Assembly: GCF_002307355.1 (NCBI RefSeq)
Contig: NZ_CP017481.1
Coordinates: forward strand, 2,170,001 to 2,234,000
Reading direction: 5' to 3'
DNA from: Pectobacterium polaris
Lineage (GTDB): Bacteria; Pseudomonadota; Gammaproteobacteria; Enterobacterales; Enterobacteriaceae
Length of the DNA stretch: 64,000 nucleotides
This document shows, piece by piece, positions 26,978 to 36,934 of the stretch. Under the pieces are notes generated by a model. It searched no databases. It was given only the letters and a program-made list of their open reading frames with translations, and was not told the DNA's origin. Each line of letters starts with the position of its first letter. Position 1 is the first letter of the stretch. The position numbers and the translations under genes were made by a program.

Positions 26978-27149
26978 GATCGTCCTTTTCCTCTCTCTCC
27001 CTTCTCCGTATTTTCCTTTTCGGTCTGACCTCTTTACCTGTAACCGAATACCTCATGAAATTCATTGATTGTTACCTTCATGCGTTATGATTATTTGTAC
27101 TAGTAACATAGAGTGACAATCACATTTGTGTTCGAACAGGGTGTCGTTA

Positions 27150-30100
27150 ATGCTCTCGATGTGGAAAATCCATCCTTTCAAAAATAATCCTTCTAACAAC
27201 CATTTATGCCGTGTACTTGCGATGGGGTTACTGCTGTTTTGTCCTGTGACGTTATGGGGAGCGGATAATTTTCGGACGGCGGAGTATGAGCGTAACGGTG
27301 CTGCACTGGATTCGATCAACGCAGCAGAGGCCTACAGTCTCGGTTTCTCGGGGAAGGGCGTTGGCGTTGCGGTCATTGATGCGACTGGCGAACTGAGCGG
27401 TGATGAATTTGCCGGACGGGTGGATTCGGGGGCGGGGTGGATCTCATCCCCGTGGGATGGCGCGTTTCATGGCTACGCGGTGGCGGGTGTCATTGGTGCG
27501 GCGAAAAATGATAGCGGCATTCACGGCATCGCCTATCAGGCGAACCTGCTGCCGTTAGGAACCACTTTTTCATCGAATACATTGGTTAATGCCCAGCTTA
27601 ATGTGCTCGATCGTCCAGATATCAAGATCGTCAATAATAGCTGGGGATACCAAATATTTAACGATACGGTGCAAACGTTCAGCGCCGATCGTCAGATTGA
27701 ATTGCTGGACGGCATCATCAATAACAATATGGTGATTGGTACGGAGATGGCAAAGCAGGGTCAGTTAACGGTGTTTTCTGCCGGGAACGAAGGGCACCTG
27801 ACGCCGTCGATTAATGCTGGGCTGCCAACGCTATTAGATGCCTACGGAATTGACAATACGATTGCCAATAACTGGCTCAGTGTTGTGGCTTACGATCCTT
27901 CTCAGCGCCCTTCCAGTGCGGCGTTTATTGCATCATTCAGTAACCTGGGATTTGGAGCGTCGGCTTATACGCTGCTTGCGCCGGGCGTGAATATTGTGTC
28001 TACCAGAGATGCGAACACCACTGACACATTCAGCGGCACGTCATTTTCGGCACCTTACGTTTCGGGCGTTGCCGCGCTGGCGTCTGAGGCGTTTCCGTAT
28101 CTGGACGGTAAGCAGCTAGCCGATATTCTTTTGTCCACGGCCACGCCGCTCACCGGTAGCAATACCCCGCGTGCGGTGTTGCTCATCCACAAGAATTACG
28201 ATGACCATCAAAACCATCTCAGTAGTGAACTCAATGTTTATTCGACGGGTAATGCTGTCACGTTTAGCGATGAGGAAATGACCGTCTTTCTGGCACGGGT
28301 CAGAGAGGATGCGTTCTTCGATAATCTTACGGATGAACAGGTGCGCAGCGCGATTCGTGCCCGCGCCAGCGCGCAAAATATCAATGTGCTCACAACGGAT
28401 GATTACCAATCGCTATTTGGTCAGGGGATGGTGAATGCGTATAAAGCGGTGCAGGGGCCGGGCGCATTGAATGCCCAGAGGCTGAGCAATAGCGATCTCA
28501 GTAGTGGAACATTTAACGGTAACTACGCGATCTACGGGGTTGATACGCAAGGATATTCCAGCACTTGGAGCAATGACATTGCACAGGTGAAAAATACGAC
28601 CAGCAGCAGTTCCTTGTATCAGTTAGATGTCGGTTTACGCAAGCAGGGCGCAGGAGCCCTTTATCTGACGGGTAATAATACCTATCTCGGGCCGACCATT
28701 GTCGAAGGCGGCAGCGTCATAGTGGGCAAAGTTGCGCAGGGGAGCGGTAGTCTGGCGGGGGATGTCTGGGTGCAATCTGCGGCGACGCTGGGCGGGCATG
28801 GCAAAATCGCTGGCACCGTCACGCTTGAGAACGGCTCAACGCTTTCGCCCGGCGCATCCGTTGGCACATTAACGGTTGGCAATGTGGTGTTTCAGTCCGG
28901 CAGTCTTTATCACTATGAGATTGATGAGCAGGGCAATGCCGATGGCCTGAATGTTACACAGGATGCGACGTTGGCGGGCACCGTGGTGCTGGATGCGCCT
29001 TCGCAGTCATTGGGCGATCGGTTTACCCTCTTGAATGTCGGTGGCACCCTGAGCGGCAGCTTTGATGGATTAACCTCCAACTCAACCCAGCCTTTCCTGC
29101 AAGATACGCTGAGCTATGGCAACAAGCAGGCTTATCTGGACGTGGTGCGCAATAATCGCGCCTTTAATGACGTTGCTACCAGCCTTAATCAACGCGCCGT
29201 TGCGCAGACGATCGAGAGCCAGAATAGTGGGCCGGTTTTCTCTGCTATCGCGAACAGCCGCAGTGAAGCGACCGCACGGGCGGCATTTGATAACCTCGAC
29301 GGTGAGATCTACGCCGCCTCGCGCGCCGCATTGCTCCAGCGTAGCCGGTACGTGCGGGACGAGATCAACAGCGCACTGCACGATGAAAATGCACAATCGC
29401 TTTGGCTGAGTACGTGGGCGAACAATGGCCAGTTCGATGGGACCGCTGAATCCTCACGCGTTAACCACAGCGGCTATGGCTTCTTAATCGGTAACGGTAG
29501 CCCAGTCGGTGAAAGCAGCACGCTGGGTATCGTCGTCGGTGCAGAGAAAAGCAAGATCAAAACCGATGCGCGTGCCGCCAGTAACGATGTGACGGCTTAT
29601 CACGTTGGCAGCTATTGGGGAACGAGCTATAGCGGCATCGCATGGCGATCCGGTCTGGTCTACAGCTATCTGGATATGGGCACTGAGCGAGACATTCAGG
29701 TGCCCGGACTCACGAGCCGCGCTCAGGCAGATTATCATGCGCACCTTTTTCAGGGATTTGCGGAAGGAAGTCATCGGTTTGCGTTCAATGACAGCCTAAG
29801 TGTCGAGCCTTATGGCAACCTCTCGTATGCCTGGCTCGATCTCGCAGGCGGACAGGAATACGGTAGCGCCGCTGCGCTGCGCTGGGAACGTCAGGACAGC
29901 GGGGCGGGATACTCAACGCTGGGCTTACGCGGTGAGGCGCGCTGGTCTTCACTCTCGCCTGTCCGGCTCTATGCCGATGCGGGCTATCAGCGACGCCTGA
30001 CGCCGGATCGTAATCAAACGCGGCTGAGTTTTGTACAAGGCGGCGATGCGTATACCGTCCACTCTGCCACTGACGATCGCGATGCGCTGCTCGTGCGGGC

Positions 30101-30215
30101 GGGCGTCACGTTAGCGATTAAGCAGAATGCGACGCTGTTACTGGGCTACCAAGGCCTGGTTAGCGATAAAATGCGCGAAAACAGCGCCAAAATGCAGTTT
30201 GGACTCACATTCTGA
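27150..30215 (+). CDS. Subtilase-type autotransporter serine protease
   Basis: A 1021-residue type Va secreted protein. ATG 27150 follows CAGGG; TTG 27126 and ATG 27159 are alternatives. A signal peptide ends near residue 38 (CPVTLWGAD). The S8 protease domain has Asp77 (VAVIDATGE), His107 (HGYAVAG, where HGTHVAG is usual), oxyanion Asn in NNSWGY and Ser298 (SGTSFSAPYVSG). Next comes a beta-helix linker with one autotransporter repeat (GAGALYLTGNNTYLGPTIVE). The last ~270 residues form the outer-membrane barrel, ending KMQFGLTF with terminal Phe. It is probably cell-surface anchored or self-released, with a possible role in virulence or nutrient capture. It is a single gene. Confidence 0.93.
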   Translation: MLSMWKIHPFKNNPSNNHLCRVLAMGLLLFCPVTLWGADNFRTAEYERNGAALDSINAAEAYSLGFSGKGVGVAVIDATGELSGDEFAGRVDSGAGWISSPWDGAFHGYAVAGVIGAAKNDSGIHGIAYQANLLPLGTTFSSNTLVNAQLNVLDRPDIKIVNNSWGYQIFNDTVQTFSADRQIELLDGIINNNMVIGTEMAKQGQLTVFSAGNEGHLTPSINAGLPTLLDAYGIDNTIANNWLSVVAYDPSQRPSSAAFIASFSNLGFGASAYTLLAPGVNIVSTRDANTTDTFSGTSFSAPYVSGVAALASEAFPYLDGKQLADILLSTATPLTGSNTPRAVLLIHKNYDDHQNHLSSELNVYSTGNAVTFSDEEMTVFLARVREDAFFDNLTDEQVRSAIRARASAQNINVLTTDDYQSLFGQGMVNAYKAVQGPGALNAQRLSNSDLSSGTFNGNYAIYGVDTQGYSSTWSNDIAQVKNTTSSSSLYQLDVGLRKQGAGALYLTGNNTYLGPTIVEGGSVIVGKVAQGSGSLAGDVWVQSAATLGGHGKIAGTVTLENGSTLSPGASVGTLTVGNVVFQSGSLYHYEIDEQGNADGLNVTQDATLAGTVVLDAPSQSLGDRFTLLNVGGTLSGSFDGLTSNSTQPFLQDTLSYGNKQAYLDVVRNNRAFNDVATSLNQRAVAQTIESQNSGPVFSAIANSRSEATARAAFDNLDGEIYAASRAALLQRSRYVRDEINSALHDENAQSLWLSTWANNGQFDGTAESSRVNHSGYGFLIGNGSPVGESSTLGIVVGAEKSKIKTDARAASNDVTAYHVGSYWGTSYSGIAWRSGLVYSYLDMGTERDIQVPGLTSRAQADYHAHLFQGFAEGSHRFAFNDSLSVEPYGNLSYAWLDLAGGQEYGSAAALRWERQDSGAGYSTLGLRGEARWSSLSPVRLYADAGYQRRLTPDRNQTRLSFVQGGDAYTVHSATDDRDALLVRAGVTLAIKQNATLLLGYQGLVSDKMRENSAKMQFGLTF

Positions 30216-30230
30216 TACTTGAAAATCATC

Positions 30231-30265
30231 CCCCACGCGCGGGTAAAGCCGTGTGTGGGGCGTTT
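30231..30265 (+). terminator. Probable terminator of the autotransporter gene
   Basis: A 12-bp stem CCCCACGCGCGG (30231-30242) / CCGTGTGTGGGG (30249-30260) with three G-T pairs, followed only by CGTTT. A weak match to an intrinsic terminator. Confidence 0.5.
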
Positions 30266-30336
30266 GGTACAGGGTTGTCGCCCAGTGAGATAATGCGTTG
30301 CCGATAGCCATACATTGTTAGCAGCCTATCGAAAAA

Positions 30337-30354
30337 AGTTCATTTTTGTGCCAT
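30337..30354 (+). promoter_or_regulatory. Candidate Pho box upstream of phnF
   Basis: AGTTCAT-TTTT-GTGCCAT has the 7-4-7 spacing of the PhoB site (consensus CTGTCAT repeats) with 4/7 and 5/7 matches. It lies 111 bases before the phnF start. Phosphate-starvation control is the known mode for phn operons. Confidence 0.4.
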
Positions 30355-30464
30355 GTCTGATTAACGATATCGACATGTTCCCCCGCCAATATTGTTCAAT
30401 ATTTATGCACTCCAGCATTCGCCTTCCGAATCGTATTAATGCCCCTGTTTCTGGGAGATTTTTT

Positions 30465-31181
30465 ATGATGCAGTTGTCCAGACATCCGACCACGCTCTAT
30501 CAGGCGATTGCCGCCCGGTTAGAAGAAGAGCTACGCGAACGCTACAAATGTGGCGACTACCTCCCCTCTGAAAAGCAACTGGCGACGCACTACGCCGTTA
30601 ATCGCCATACGTTACGCCGAGCCGTGGATGATTTGGTGAAAAAGGGGCTGGTTCAACGCCGTCACGGCGTGGGGATCTTGGTGCTTATGCGGCCTTATGA
30701 TTACCCGCTGCATGCGCAGGCCCACTTTAGCCAGAACCTGTTGGAGCAAGGCAGTAATCCCTCCAGCGAACGACTCTTTGCCATGCTGACTCCGGCCAGT
30801 CAGGAGATTGCCACCACGCTGGGCTGTGGCGAAGGCGACAACGTCATCCATTTGCGCACGCTGCGCCGGGTGAACGGCATTCCCGTCTGCGTCATTAACC
30901 ATTTCCTGCCCAATCTTTCCTGGTGGCCGCACCTACAGCAGTTTAATAGCGGCTCGCTGCACGACTTTATTACCGAGCGACTGAATCAGACGCTGGTTCG
31001 CACGCAAACGCGCATCAGTACGCGTCTGGCTCAGGCTAAAGAGAGTCGGCTGTTGGAAATCGACGCGCAGGCACCGCTGCTGTGTTTGCGCACGCTGAAT
31101 AAAACCGCAAACGGTGAGATCGCCGAGTACTCCGTCAGCCTGACGCGCGGCGATATGATCGAACTGACGCTGGAGCACTAG
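30465..31181 (+). CDS. phnF: Phosphonate operon GntR-family regulator PhnF
   Basis: A 238-residue GntR/HutC-type repressor. ATG 30465 follows CTGGGAGA, and upstream in-frame codons would add an unlike tail. Residues 8-75 form the winged helix: TLYQAIAARLEEELRERYKCGDYLPSEKQLATHYAVNRHTLRRAVDDLVKKGL. The UTRA ligand domain fills the rest. It probably represses the locus until a phosphonate-derived ligand appears. It is the first gene of phnFGHIJKLM; its stop is directly followed by the phnG start. Confidence 0.95.
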   Translation: MMQLSRHPTTLYQAIAARLEEELRERYKCGDYLPSEKQLATHYAVNRHTLRRAVDDLVKKGLVQRRHGVGILVLMRPYDYPLHAQAHFSQNLLEQGSNPSSERLFAMLTPASQEIATTLGCGEGDNVIHLRTLRRVNGIPVCVINHFLPNLSWWPHLQQFNSGSLHDFITERLNQTLVRTQTRISTRLAQAKESRLLEIDAQAPLLCLRTLNKTANGEIAEYSVSLTRGDMIELTLEH

Positions 31182-31628
31182 ATGGATACGCTAACACGCC
31201 GTCAACGCTGGCTCTCGGTGCTGGCATTCAGCCCGGTTGCCGAGCTGGAAAAACGCTGGCACGCACTCAATTTACACCCGCAGTACGCCCTGCTGCGCGC
31301 CGCTGAAATTGGCCTGACTCGCCTACAGGCGAGAATGGGGGGAACGGGCAAGCGCTTTGTGCTGGGAGATATGACGATCACTCGTGCCGTGGTGCGTCTG
31401 GCAGACGGTACGTGCGGGTATAGCTATGTGGCTGGGCGCGATAAAGCCCATGCCGAGCGCTGTGCCGTTATTGATGCTCTGTTGCAACAGCCTGAAAACC
31501 ACGATCGGTTACAGGAGCATCTCATCGAGCCTCTGGCGGCGCAGCGTGCCGAGCTGTGTGAACAGCGCGCGCGTGAAATTGCCAGCAGCAAGGTCGATTT
31601 CTTCACGTTGGTTCGCGGAGATAACTGA
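31182..31628 (+). CDS. phnG: C-P lyase subunit PhnG
   Basis: A 148-residue subunit of the PhnGHIJ core complex that turns alkylphosphonate plus ATP into ribose-1-(alkyl)phosphonate triphosphate. RQRWLSVLAFSPVAELEKRW and GDMTITRAVVRLADGTCGYSYVAGRDKAHAE match PhnG. It starts immediately after phnF and overlaps phnH by one base (TGATG), so synthesis is coupled. The length is normal. Confidence 0.96.
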   Translation: MDTLTRRQRWLSVLAFSPVAELEKRWHALNLHPQYALLRAAEIGLTRLQARMGGTGKRFVLGDMTITRAVVRLADGTCGYSYVAGRDKAHAERCAVIDALLQQPENHDRLQEHLIEPLAAQRAELCEQRAREIASSKVDFFTLVRGDN

Positions 31629-32209
31629 TGTCTATACAGGCGAGCTTTGCGCAGCCGGTGGCTGACGCGCAGTGTACTTTTCGGCGCATCCTCAAAGCCG
31701 TTAGCGAGCCGGGCGTAATGGTGACCTTACCGTTACAGCAAGGCTGGGGGAGGCTTTCTCCCGCTTCGACGGCGGTGATGCTGACGCTGGTCGATCGCGA
31801 CACGCCGCTCTGGCTGGATGACGCATTGGATGATGACACCCTCCGCAGCAATCTGCGTTTTCATACCGGTGCGATATTGACCCGCGATGAATCGGCGGCC
31901 TTCGCCTTGCTTCACGTTTCGTCAGCCACGGCTATCGCGCTGTCGCGGTTTTCTGCTGGTGACGTCATGTCGCCGGAAAAGAGTACCACGGTCATCATCG
32001 AGGTCACTTCCCTGACCGGCGGCACGCCGCTGTGCCTGAGCGGGCCGGGGTTGGAAACCTCACGCGTCGTTGATCCGCAATTGTCGCCGGACATCGTGCG
32101 CTATCTCTGTCACCGTCCCGATCCCTTTCCGCAAGGTATCGATCTGATGTTCACCTGTGCGGATGCCCTGATGGCATTACCGCGCACCACCCACGTGGAG
32201 GTCTGCTGA
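31628..32209 (+). CDS. phnH: C-P lyase subunit PhnH
   Basis: A 193-residue core-complex subunit with a fold related to PLP transferases but without PLP. The opening FAQPVADAQCTFRRILKAVSEPG and the end RTTHVEVC match PhnH. It provides structure for the PhnGHIJ hexamer or octamer. It overlaps phnG and phnI by one base each (TGATG). Confidence 0.96.
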   Translation: MSIQASFAQPVADAQCTFRRILKAVSEPGVMVTLPLQQGWGRLSPASTAVMLTLVDRDTPLWLDDALDDDTLRSNLRFHTGAILTRDESAAFALLHVSSATAIALSRFSAGDVMSPEKSTTVIIEVTSLTGGTPLCLSGPGLETSRVVDPQLSPDIVRYLCHRPDPFPQGIDLMFTCADALMALPRTTHVEVC

Positions 32210-33285
32210 TGTATGTCGCCGTGAAAGGGGGAGAGAAAGCGATCGAGAATGCCCATCGCTTACAGGAAGATCTGCGTCGTGGGGATCGTGATATTCCGGA
32301 GATTGGCTGCCAGCAGGTTGAACAGCAGCTCGGGCTGGCGGTCGATCGCGTGATGACCGAAGGCGGAATTTACGATCGTGAACTGGCAGCACTGGCTATC
32401 AAGCAGGCCAGTGGCGATATAGTGGAAGCTATTTTTCTGCTGCGTGCGTATCGCACGACGCTGCCGCGCTTGGCCGACAGTCTGCCGCTAATAACGGCAA
32501 ATATGCGCATTGAGCGGCGCATTTCGGCGGTCTACAAAGATGTGCCGGGCGGTCAGGTTCTCGGCCCTACCTACGATTACACTCACCGCTTGCTGGATTT
32601 CACGCTGCTTGCCAACGGTGACACACCCACGCCGTGCGTGGCGGATATACCGCTGGAAGCAACGTGCCCGCTGATATTTGATCTGATGACTCGCGAGGGT
32701 TTTGCCATCAGGGAAGAGGATGACGGCAGCGAACCGTGCGATATCACCCGCGACCCGCCGAGTTATCCCGCCCCGCGTTCGGCACGTCTGCAACAGCTGG
32801 TGCGGGGGGACGAAGGCTTTTTGCTGGCGTTGAGCTACTCGACGCAGCGCGGCTATGGTCGGACTCATCCCTTTGCCGGCGAGATTCGCACCGGCTTTGT
32901 CACGGTAGAGATTGTGCCGGAGGAGCTGGGCTTTCCGCTGGAAGTCGGTGAAATCCTGCTGACCGAGTGTGAAATGGTCAACGGGTTTACCGATCGGGAT
33001 GAGGACGCGCCGCACTTTACCCGAGGCTACGGGTTGGTGTTTGGGCGCGCGGAGCGTAAAGCGATGTCGATGGCTCTGGTGGATCGCGCGCTGCAAACCG
33101 CAGAGCATCACGAACGGGTGACCAGCCCGGCGCAGGACGAAGAGTTTGTGCTGTCGCATGCGGATAACGTCGAGGCGGCAGGGTTTGTCTCTCACCTCAA
33201 ATTGCCCCATTACGTCGATTTTCAGGCGGAGCTGGAGTTATTGAAACGTCTGCGTCAGGAGTATCAGGAGGGCAAAGATGCATGA
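32209..33285 (+). CDS. phnI: C-P lyase subunit PhnI
   Basis: A 358-residue subunit that attaches the phosphonate to ribose by displacing adenine from ATP; alone it is a nucleosidase. It opens MYVAVKGGEKAIENAHRLQ, and GGQVLGPTYDYTHRLLDFTLL and RGYGRTHPFAGEIR are PhnI motifs. It overlaps phnH by one base and phnJ by 8, so the four core subunits are translated together. Length is the same as the E. coli family. Confidence 0.97.
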   Translation: MYVAVKGGEKAIENAHRLQEDLRRGDRDIPEIGCQQVEQQLGLAVDRVMTEGGIYDRELAALAIKQASGDIVEAIFLLRAYRTTLPRLADSLPLITANMRIERRISAVYKDVPGGQVLGPTYDYTHRLLDFTLLANGDTPTPCVADIPLEATCPLIFDLMTREGFAIREEDDGSEPCDITRDPPSYPAPRSARLQQLVRGDEGFLLALSYSTQRGYGRTHPFAGEIRTGFVTVEIVPEELGFPLEVGEILLTECEMVNGFTDRDEDAPHFTRGYGLVFGRAERKAMSMALVDRALQTAEHHERVTSPAQDEEFVLSHADNVEAAGFVSHLKLPHYVDFQAELELLKRLRQEYQEGKDA

Positions 33286-34132
33286 GTTAAGCGGCTATAA
33301 CCCCGGCTATCTTGATGAGCAAACCAAACGGACTATCCGGCGCGCTATTTTGAAGGCGGTGGCGATTCCCGGCTATCAGGTGCCGTTTGGTGGACGGGAA
33401 ATGCCGATGCCCTATGGCTGGGGCACCGGCGGCATTCAGCTCACCGCCAGCCTGATTGGCGAAAACGATGTGCTGAAAGTGATCGATCAGGGCGCGGACG
33501 ACACGACCAATGCTGTCTCTATTCGGCGTTTCTTCCAGCGCGTGAGCGGGGCGGTGACCACTGAACGCACCGTTGAGGCCACGCTAATTCAGACGCGCCA
33601 CCGCATTCCTGAAACGCCGCTGAAAGAAGATCAAATCCTGATCTATCAGGTGCCGATCCCCGATCCGCTGCGCTTTATTGAGCCGCGTGAGATCGAAACA
33701 CGCAAAATGCATGCGCTGGAAGAGTACGGCATCATGCAGGTGAAGCTGTACGAAGATATCGCCCGCTATGGTCATATTGCGACAACCTATGCGTATCCGG
33801 TGAAGGTAAACGATCGCTATGTGATGGACCCTTCGCCTATTCCAAAGTTTGATAACCCCAAAATGCATCGGATGCCCGCGCTGCAACTGTTTGGCGCAGG
33901 CAGAGAAAAACGCATTTATGCTTTGCCTCCCTACTGTGACGTGAAAAGTCTGGATTTTGACGATCACCCGTTCTGCGTTCAACGCTGGGATCAGCCCTGT
34001 GCGCTGTGCGGTTCGCATGACAGCTACCTTGATGAAATCGTGATAGATGATGAAGGATCGCGTCTGTTTGTCTGCTCCGATACCGACTATTGCCGTCAGC
34101 AGCAGGAGAAACAAAGCCATGAATCGCAGTGA
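33278..34132 (+). CDS. phnJ: Carbon-phosphorus lyase PhnJ (radical SAM)
   Basis: A 284-residue enzyme that breaks the C-P bond, releasing alkane and ribose 1,2-cyclic phosphate 5-phosphate. Cys241, Cys244, Cys266 and Cys272 are present at the E. coli positions (CALC ... FVCSDTDYC); the first, second and fourth type cysteines hold the 4Fe-4S cluster and one acts in catalysis. GYNPGYLDEQTKRTIRRA opens the protein, and the glycine-rich patch GWGTGGIQLTA near 47-57 supports glycyl radical chemistry. It overlaps phnI by 8 and phnK by 14 bases. Confidence 0.97.
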   Translation: MHELSGYNPGYLDEQTKRTIRRAILKAVAIPGYQVPFGGREMPMPYGWGTGGIQLTASLIGENDVLKVIDQGADDTTNAVSIRRFFQRVSGAVTTERTVEATLIQTRHRIPETPLKEDQILIYQVPIPDPLRFIEPREIETRKMHALEEYGIMQVKLYEDIARYGHIATTYAYPVKVNDRYVMDPSPIPKFDNPKMHRMPALQLFGAGREKRIYALPPYCDVKSLDFDDHPFCVQRWDQPCALCGSHDSYLDEIVIDDEGSRLFVCSDTDYCRQQQEKQSHESQ

Positions 34133-34883
34133 ACAGCCGCTGCTTGCGGTCAATAACCTGACGCACCTTTATGCGCCGGAAAAGGGTTTTGAAGAGGTCT
34201 CGTTCGAGCTTTTTCCAGGGGAAGTTTTGGGGATCGTCGGTGAGTCAGGATCGGGGAAAACCACGCTATTACAAGCGATCTCGGCACGGTTAACGCCACA
34301 GCAGGGAACGATTGACTATCAGGGGCGCGATTTATATCGCCTGAGCGAAAGTGAGCGGCGACGTTTGCTTCGCACCGAGTGGGGCGTGGTGCATCAGTAT
34401 CCGCTCGATGGCCTGCGCCCGCAGGTTTCGGCCGGCGGCAATATTGGTGAACGGCTGATGGCCGCTGGGCAGCGCCACTACGGTGAGATTCGCCAGCAGG
34501 CAAGCCAGTGGTTACAGGACGTTGAGATCCCGGTCGCGCGTATTGACGATCTGCCCACCACCTTTTCTGGCGGGATGCAGCAGCGCCTGCAAATTGCCCG
34601 CAGTCTGGTGACACGCCCTAAATTGGTCTTCATGGACGAACCGACCGGCGGGCTCGATGTTTCCGTACAGGCTCGTCTGCTGGATCTCTTACGTACTCTG
34701 GTGCGTGAACTGAATCTGGCGGTGGTGATCGTGACGCATGATTTGGGCGTCGCGCGGATGCTGGCTCACCACCTGATCGTGATGAAACAAGGGCGGGTTG
34801 TCGAAAGCGGCCTGATTGACCGCGTACTGGACGATCCTAGACACCCTTATACGCAACTGCTGGTTTCGTCAGTCCTGAGCTGA
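34119..34883 (+). CDS. phnK: C-P lyase ABC-type ATPase PhnK
   Basis: A 254-residue ATPase. ATG 34119 follows AGCAGGAG and overlaps phnJ by 14 bases; the frame is open upstream but that is phnJ sequence. Walker A is GESGSGKTT (near 41), the signature FSGGMQQRL and Walker B LVFMDEP follow. No transporter partner is needed: PhnK binds the PhnGHIJ core and, with PhnL, powers turnover. Its family resembles oligopeptide ABC ATPases. A 63-base gap with a hairpin separates it from phnL. Confidence 0.96.
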   Translation: MNRSEQPLLAVNNLTHLYAPEKGFEEVSFELFPGEVLGIVGESGSGKTTLLQAISARLTPQQGTIDYQGRDLYRLSESERRRLLRTEWGVVHQYPLDGLRPQVSAGGNIGERLMAAGQRHYGEIRQQASQWLQDVEIPVARIDDLPTTFSGGMQQRLQIARSLVTRPKLVFMDEPTGGLDVSVQARLLDLLRTLVRELNLAVVIVTHDLGVARMLAHHLIVMKQGRVVESGLIDRVLDDPRHPYTQLLVSSVLS

Positions 34884-34899
34884 TGGAAGCCGCACGAAT

Positions 34900-34915
34900 C
34901 CCGCGCCAGCGCGGG
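34900..34915. repeat. Palindrome between phnK and phnL
   Basis: CCCGCGC-CA-GCGCGGG, a perfect short hairpin in the only real gap inside phnFGHIJKLM. It may tune relative expression or protect mRNA 3' ends. Confidence 0.5.
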
Positions 34916-34946
34916 TGAATCAGGTTGTAATCAATCGGAACACGCC

Positions 34947-35660
34947 ATGAACACACAGCTTCGCGTTGAGCATCTTTATAAAGTCTTCGTGTTACACAAT
35001 CAGCACGGCGCTGCGTTGCCCGTGTTGCATGACGCTAATTTTGAGGTCAAGGCAGGGGAGTGCGTGGTGCTGGATGGTCATTCCGGCAGTGGTAAATCGA
35101 CGCTGCTCCGTTCGCTGTATGCCAACTACCAGCCTAACAGCGGCCATATCTGGGTAAAGCATCACCATCACTGGGTCGATCTGGTGAACGCTCCGTCACG
35201 GCAAATTCTTGCCATTCGCCGCGACACCATTGGCTGGGTTAGCCAGTTTTTACGGGTGATTCCTCGCGTCTCCACGCTGGATGTCGTCATTCAGCCCCTG
35301 CTGGAGCGTGGTATGGCGCGTGCCGAGTGTGAGGAGCGCGCCAGACAGTTGCTCGCCCGGCTCAACGTACCAGAGCGACTCTGGTCGCTACCGCCATCAA
35401 CTTTCTCCGGTGGTGAACAGCAGCGGGTGAATATTGCTCGGGGATTTATCGCCGATTATCCCATTCTCCTGCTGGATGAACCCACTGCCTCACTGGACAG
35501 CGGCAATAGCAATGTGGTGGTTCAATTGATTGAAGAAGCCCGTGAGGGCGGGGCGGCGATTGTCGGCATTTTCCATGACGGTGCGGTGCGTAACCGGCTC
35601 GCCACGCATTTACACGCTATGCAACCTTATCCCGGGGTGCAGCAACATGATTATCAATAA
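34947..35660 (+). CDS. phnL: C-P lyase ABC-type ATPase PhnL
   Basis: A 237-residue ATPase with Walker [10 protein letters not shown] (near 46), signature FSGGEQQRV and Walker [10 protein letters not shown]. PhnL forms a stacked dimer with PhnK on the C-P lyase core. It ends overlapping phnM by 14 bases. Length is as in E. coli (226) with a longer C-terminus. Confidence 0.96.
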   Translation: MNTQLRVEHLYKVFVLHNQHGAALPVLHDANFEVKAGECVVLDGHSGSGKSTLLRSLYANYQPNSGHIWVKHHHHWVDLVNAPSRQILAIRRDTIGWVSQFLRVIPRVSTLDVVIQPLLERGMARAECEERARQLLARLNVPERLWSLPPSTFSGGEQQRVNIARGFIADYPILLLDEPTASLDSGNSNVVVQLIEEAREGGAAIVGIFHDGAVRNRLATHLHAMQPYPGVQQHDYQ

Positions 35661-36783
35661 TGTCCATTTGGTATTGGAAAATGAAGTGGTTTACGGATCG
35701 CTGGACGTGCAAGACGGCGTCATTACTCACGTTAGCAACGCATGTAGCCAGCAGCCGGGGGCTTTTGATGGCGAAGGGGGATTTCTGCTGCCGGGGCTGG
35801 TGGAGCTGCATACCGATAATCTCGATAAATTTTTTACCCCGCGGCCAAAAGTGGATTGGCCAGCCTATTCGGCCATGAGCAGCCATGATGCGCTGATGGT
35901 GGCGAATGGTATCACCACCGTGCTGGATGCGATTGCCGTGGGGGATGTGCGGGACGGTGGTCATCGCTTCGATAATCTCAATAAAATGGTTGAGGCGATC
36001 CGTCAGGGACAGGAAAAAGGACTAAACCGCGCTGAACACTGGCTGCACCTGCGCTGCGAACTACCGTATGACGCCACAGTCCCGCTGTTTGAACAACTGA
36101 TGAATACCCCCGACCTGCTGCTGGTGTCATTGATGGATCACTCGCCCGGCCAGCGTCAGTACACATCGTTGCAGAAATACCGCGAGTATTTTCAGGGAAA
36201 ATATCATCTCAGTAACCTACAGATGGACGCGTTTGAAGAAGAACAGAGGGGGTTGGCCGCTTGCTGGTCTCAGCCCAATCGGCTGGCGATTGCGGCACTC
36301 TGCCGTAAAAAAGGGATCGCATTAGCCAGCCATGACGATGCCACGGTAGAACACGTTAACGAATCCCTTCAAGTGGGCTGTGCGATTGCTGAATTTCCCA
36401 CTACCGAGGCGGCGGCGAGATATTCACACGACCGAGGGTTGCTGGTGTTGATGGGCGCACCCAACGTGGTACGCGGCGGCTCGCATTCGGGCAACGTATC
36501 CGCCAGCCAACTGGCGCAGCAGGGCTTATTGGATATTCTCTCTTCTGATTATTACCCCGCTAGCCTGCTTGATGCTGCTTTTCGTCTGGCACAGGATGAG
36601 AGCAATCCTTATGACCTGCCGCGCGCCATCACCTTGCTGACGCGCAATCCTGCCCGCGCCATTGGATTACACGATCGCGGTGTGATTGCTGAAGGAGGGC
36701 GTGCCGATCTGGTTCTGGCCCATACGCTTCACGGCCATGTTCATATTCGTCATGTGTGGGCAAAAGGGCAGAAGGTGTACTAA
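35647..36783 (+). CDS. phnM: Phosphoribosyl-phosphonate triphosphate diphosphohydrolase PhnM
   Basis: A 378-residue amidohydrolase-fold enzyme that removes pyrophosphate from ribose-1-phosphonate triphosphate. ATG 35647 overlaps phnL; the open frame further upstream is phnL sequence. Metal ligands are in [10 protein letters not shown] (the HxD variant, His and Asp), [10 protein letters not shown] and SHDDAT. It is followed by a 139-base gap where phnN-phnO-phnP would be in E. coli; these are absent here. Confidence 0.96.
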   Translation: MIINNVHLVLENEVVYGSLDVQDGVITHVSNACSQQPGAFDGEGGFLLPGLVELHTDNLDKFFTPRPKVDWPAYSAMSSHDALMVANGITTVLDAIAVGDVRDGGHRFDNLNKMVEAIRQGQEKGLNRAEHWLHLRCELPYDATVPLFEQLMNTPDLLLVSLMDHSPGQRQYTSLQKYREYFQGKYHLSNLQMDAFEEEQRGLAACWSQPNRLAIAALCRKKGIALASHDDATVEHVNESLQVGCAIAEFPTTEAAARYSHDRGLLVLMGAPNVVRGGSHSGNVSASQLAQQGLLDILSSDYYPASLLDAAFRLAQDESNPYDLPRAITLLTRNPARAIGLHDRGVIAEGGRADLVLAHTLHGHVHIRHVWAKGQKVY

Positions 36784-36846
36784 TCGATTGCTTTGCTTAT
36801 TGGCGGATCTTGGCAGGCTAAGGATAGCCTCACAAATCGTTTCAAT

Positions 36847-36864
36847 TGGTCATTATTTAATCAT
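36847..36864 (+). promoter_or_regulatory. Candidate Pho box upstream of phnC
   Basis: TGGTCAT-TATT-TAATCAT has exact 7-4-7 PhoB spacing with 5/7 matches in each half, in an AT-rich patch before phnC. It suggests phnCDEE has its own phosphate-regulated promoter. Confidence 0.5.
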
Positions 36865-36934
36865 TTTCTATTCATTAAACCATCACGCCATCTGTTCTTA
36901 ATGAGGGGGCTACCTCACCACAGTGGATATCAAG

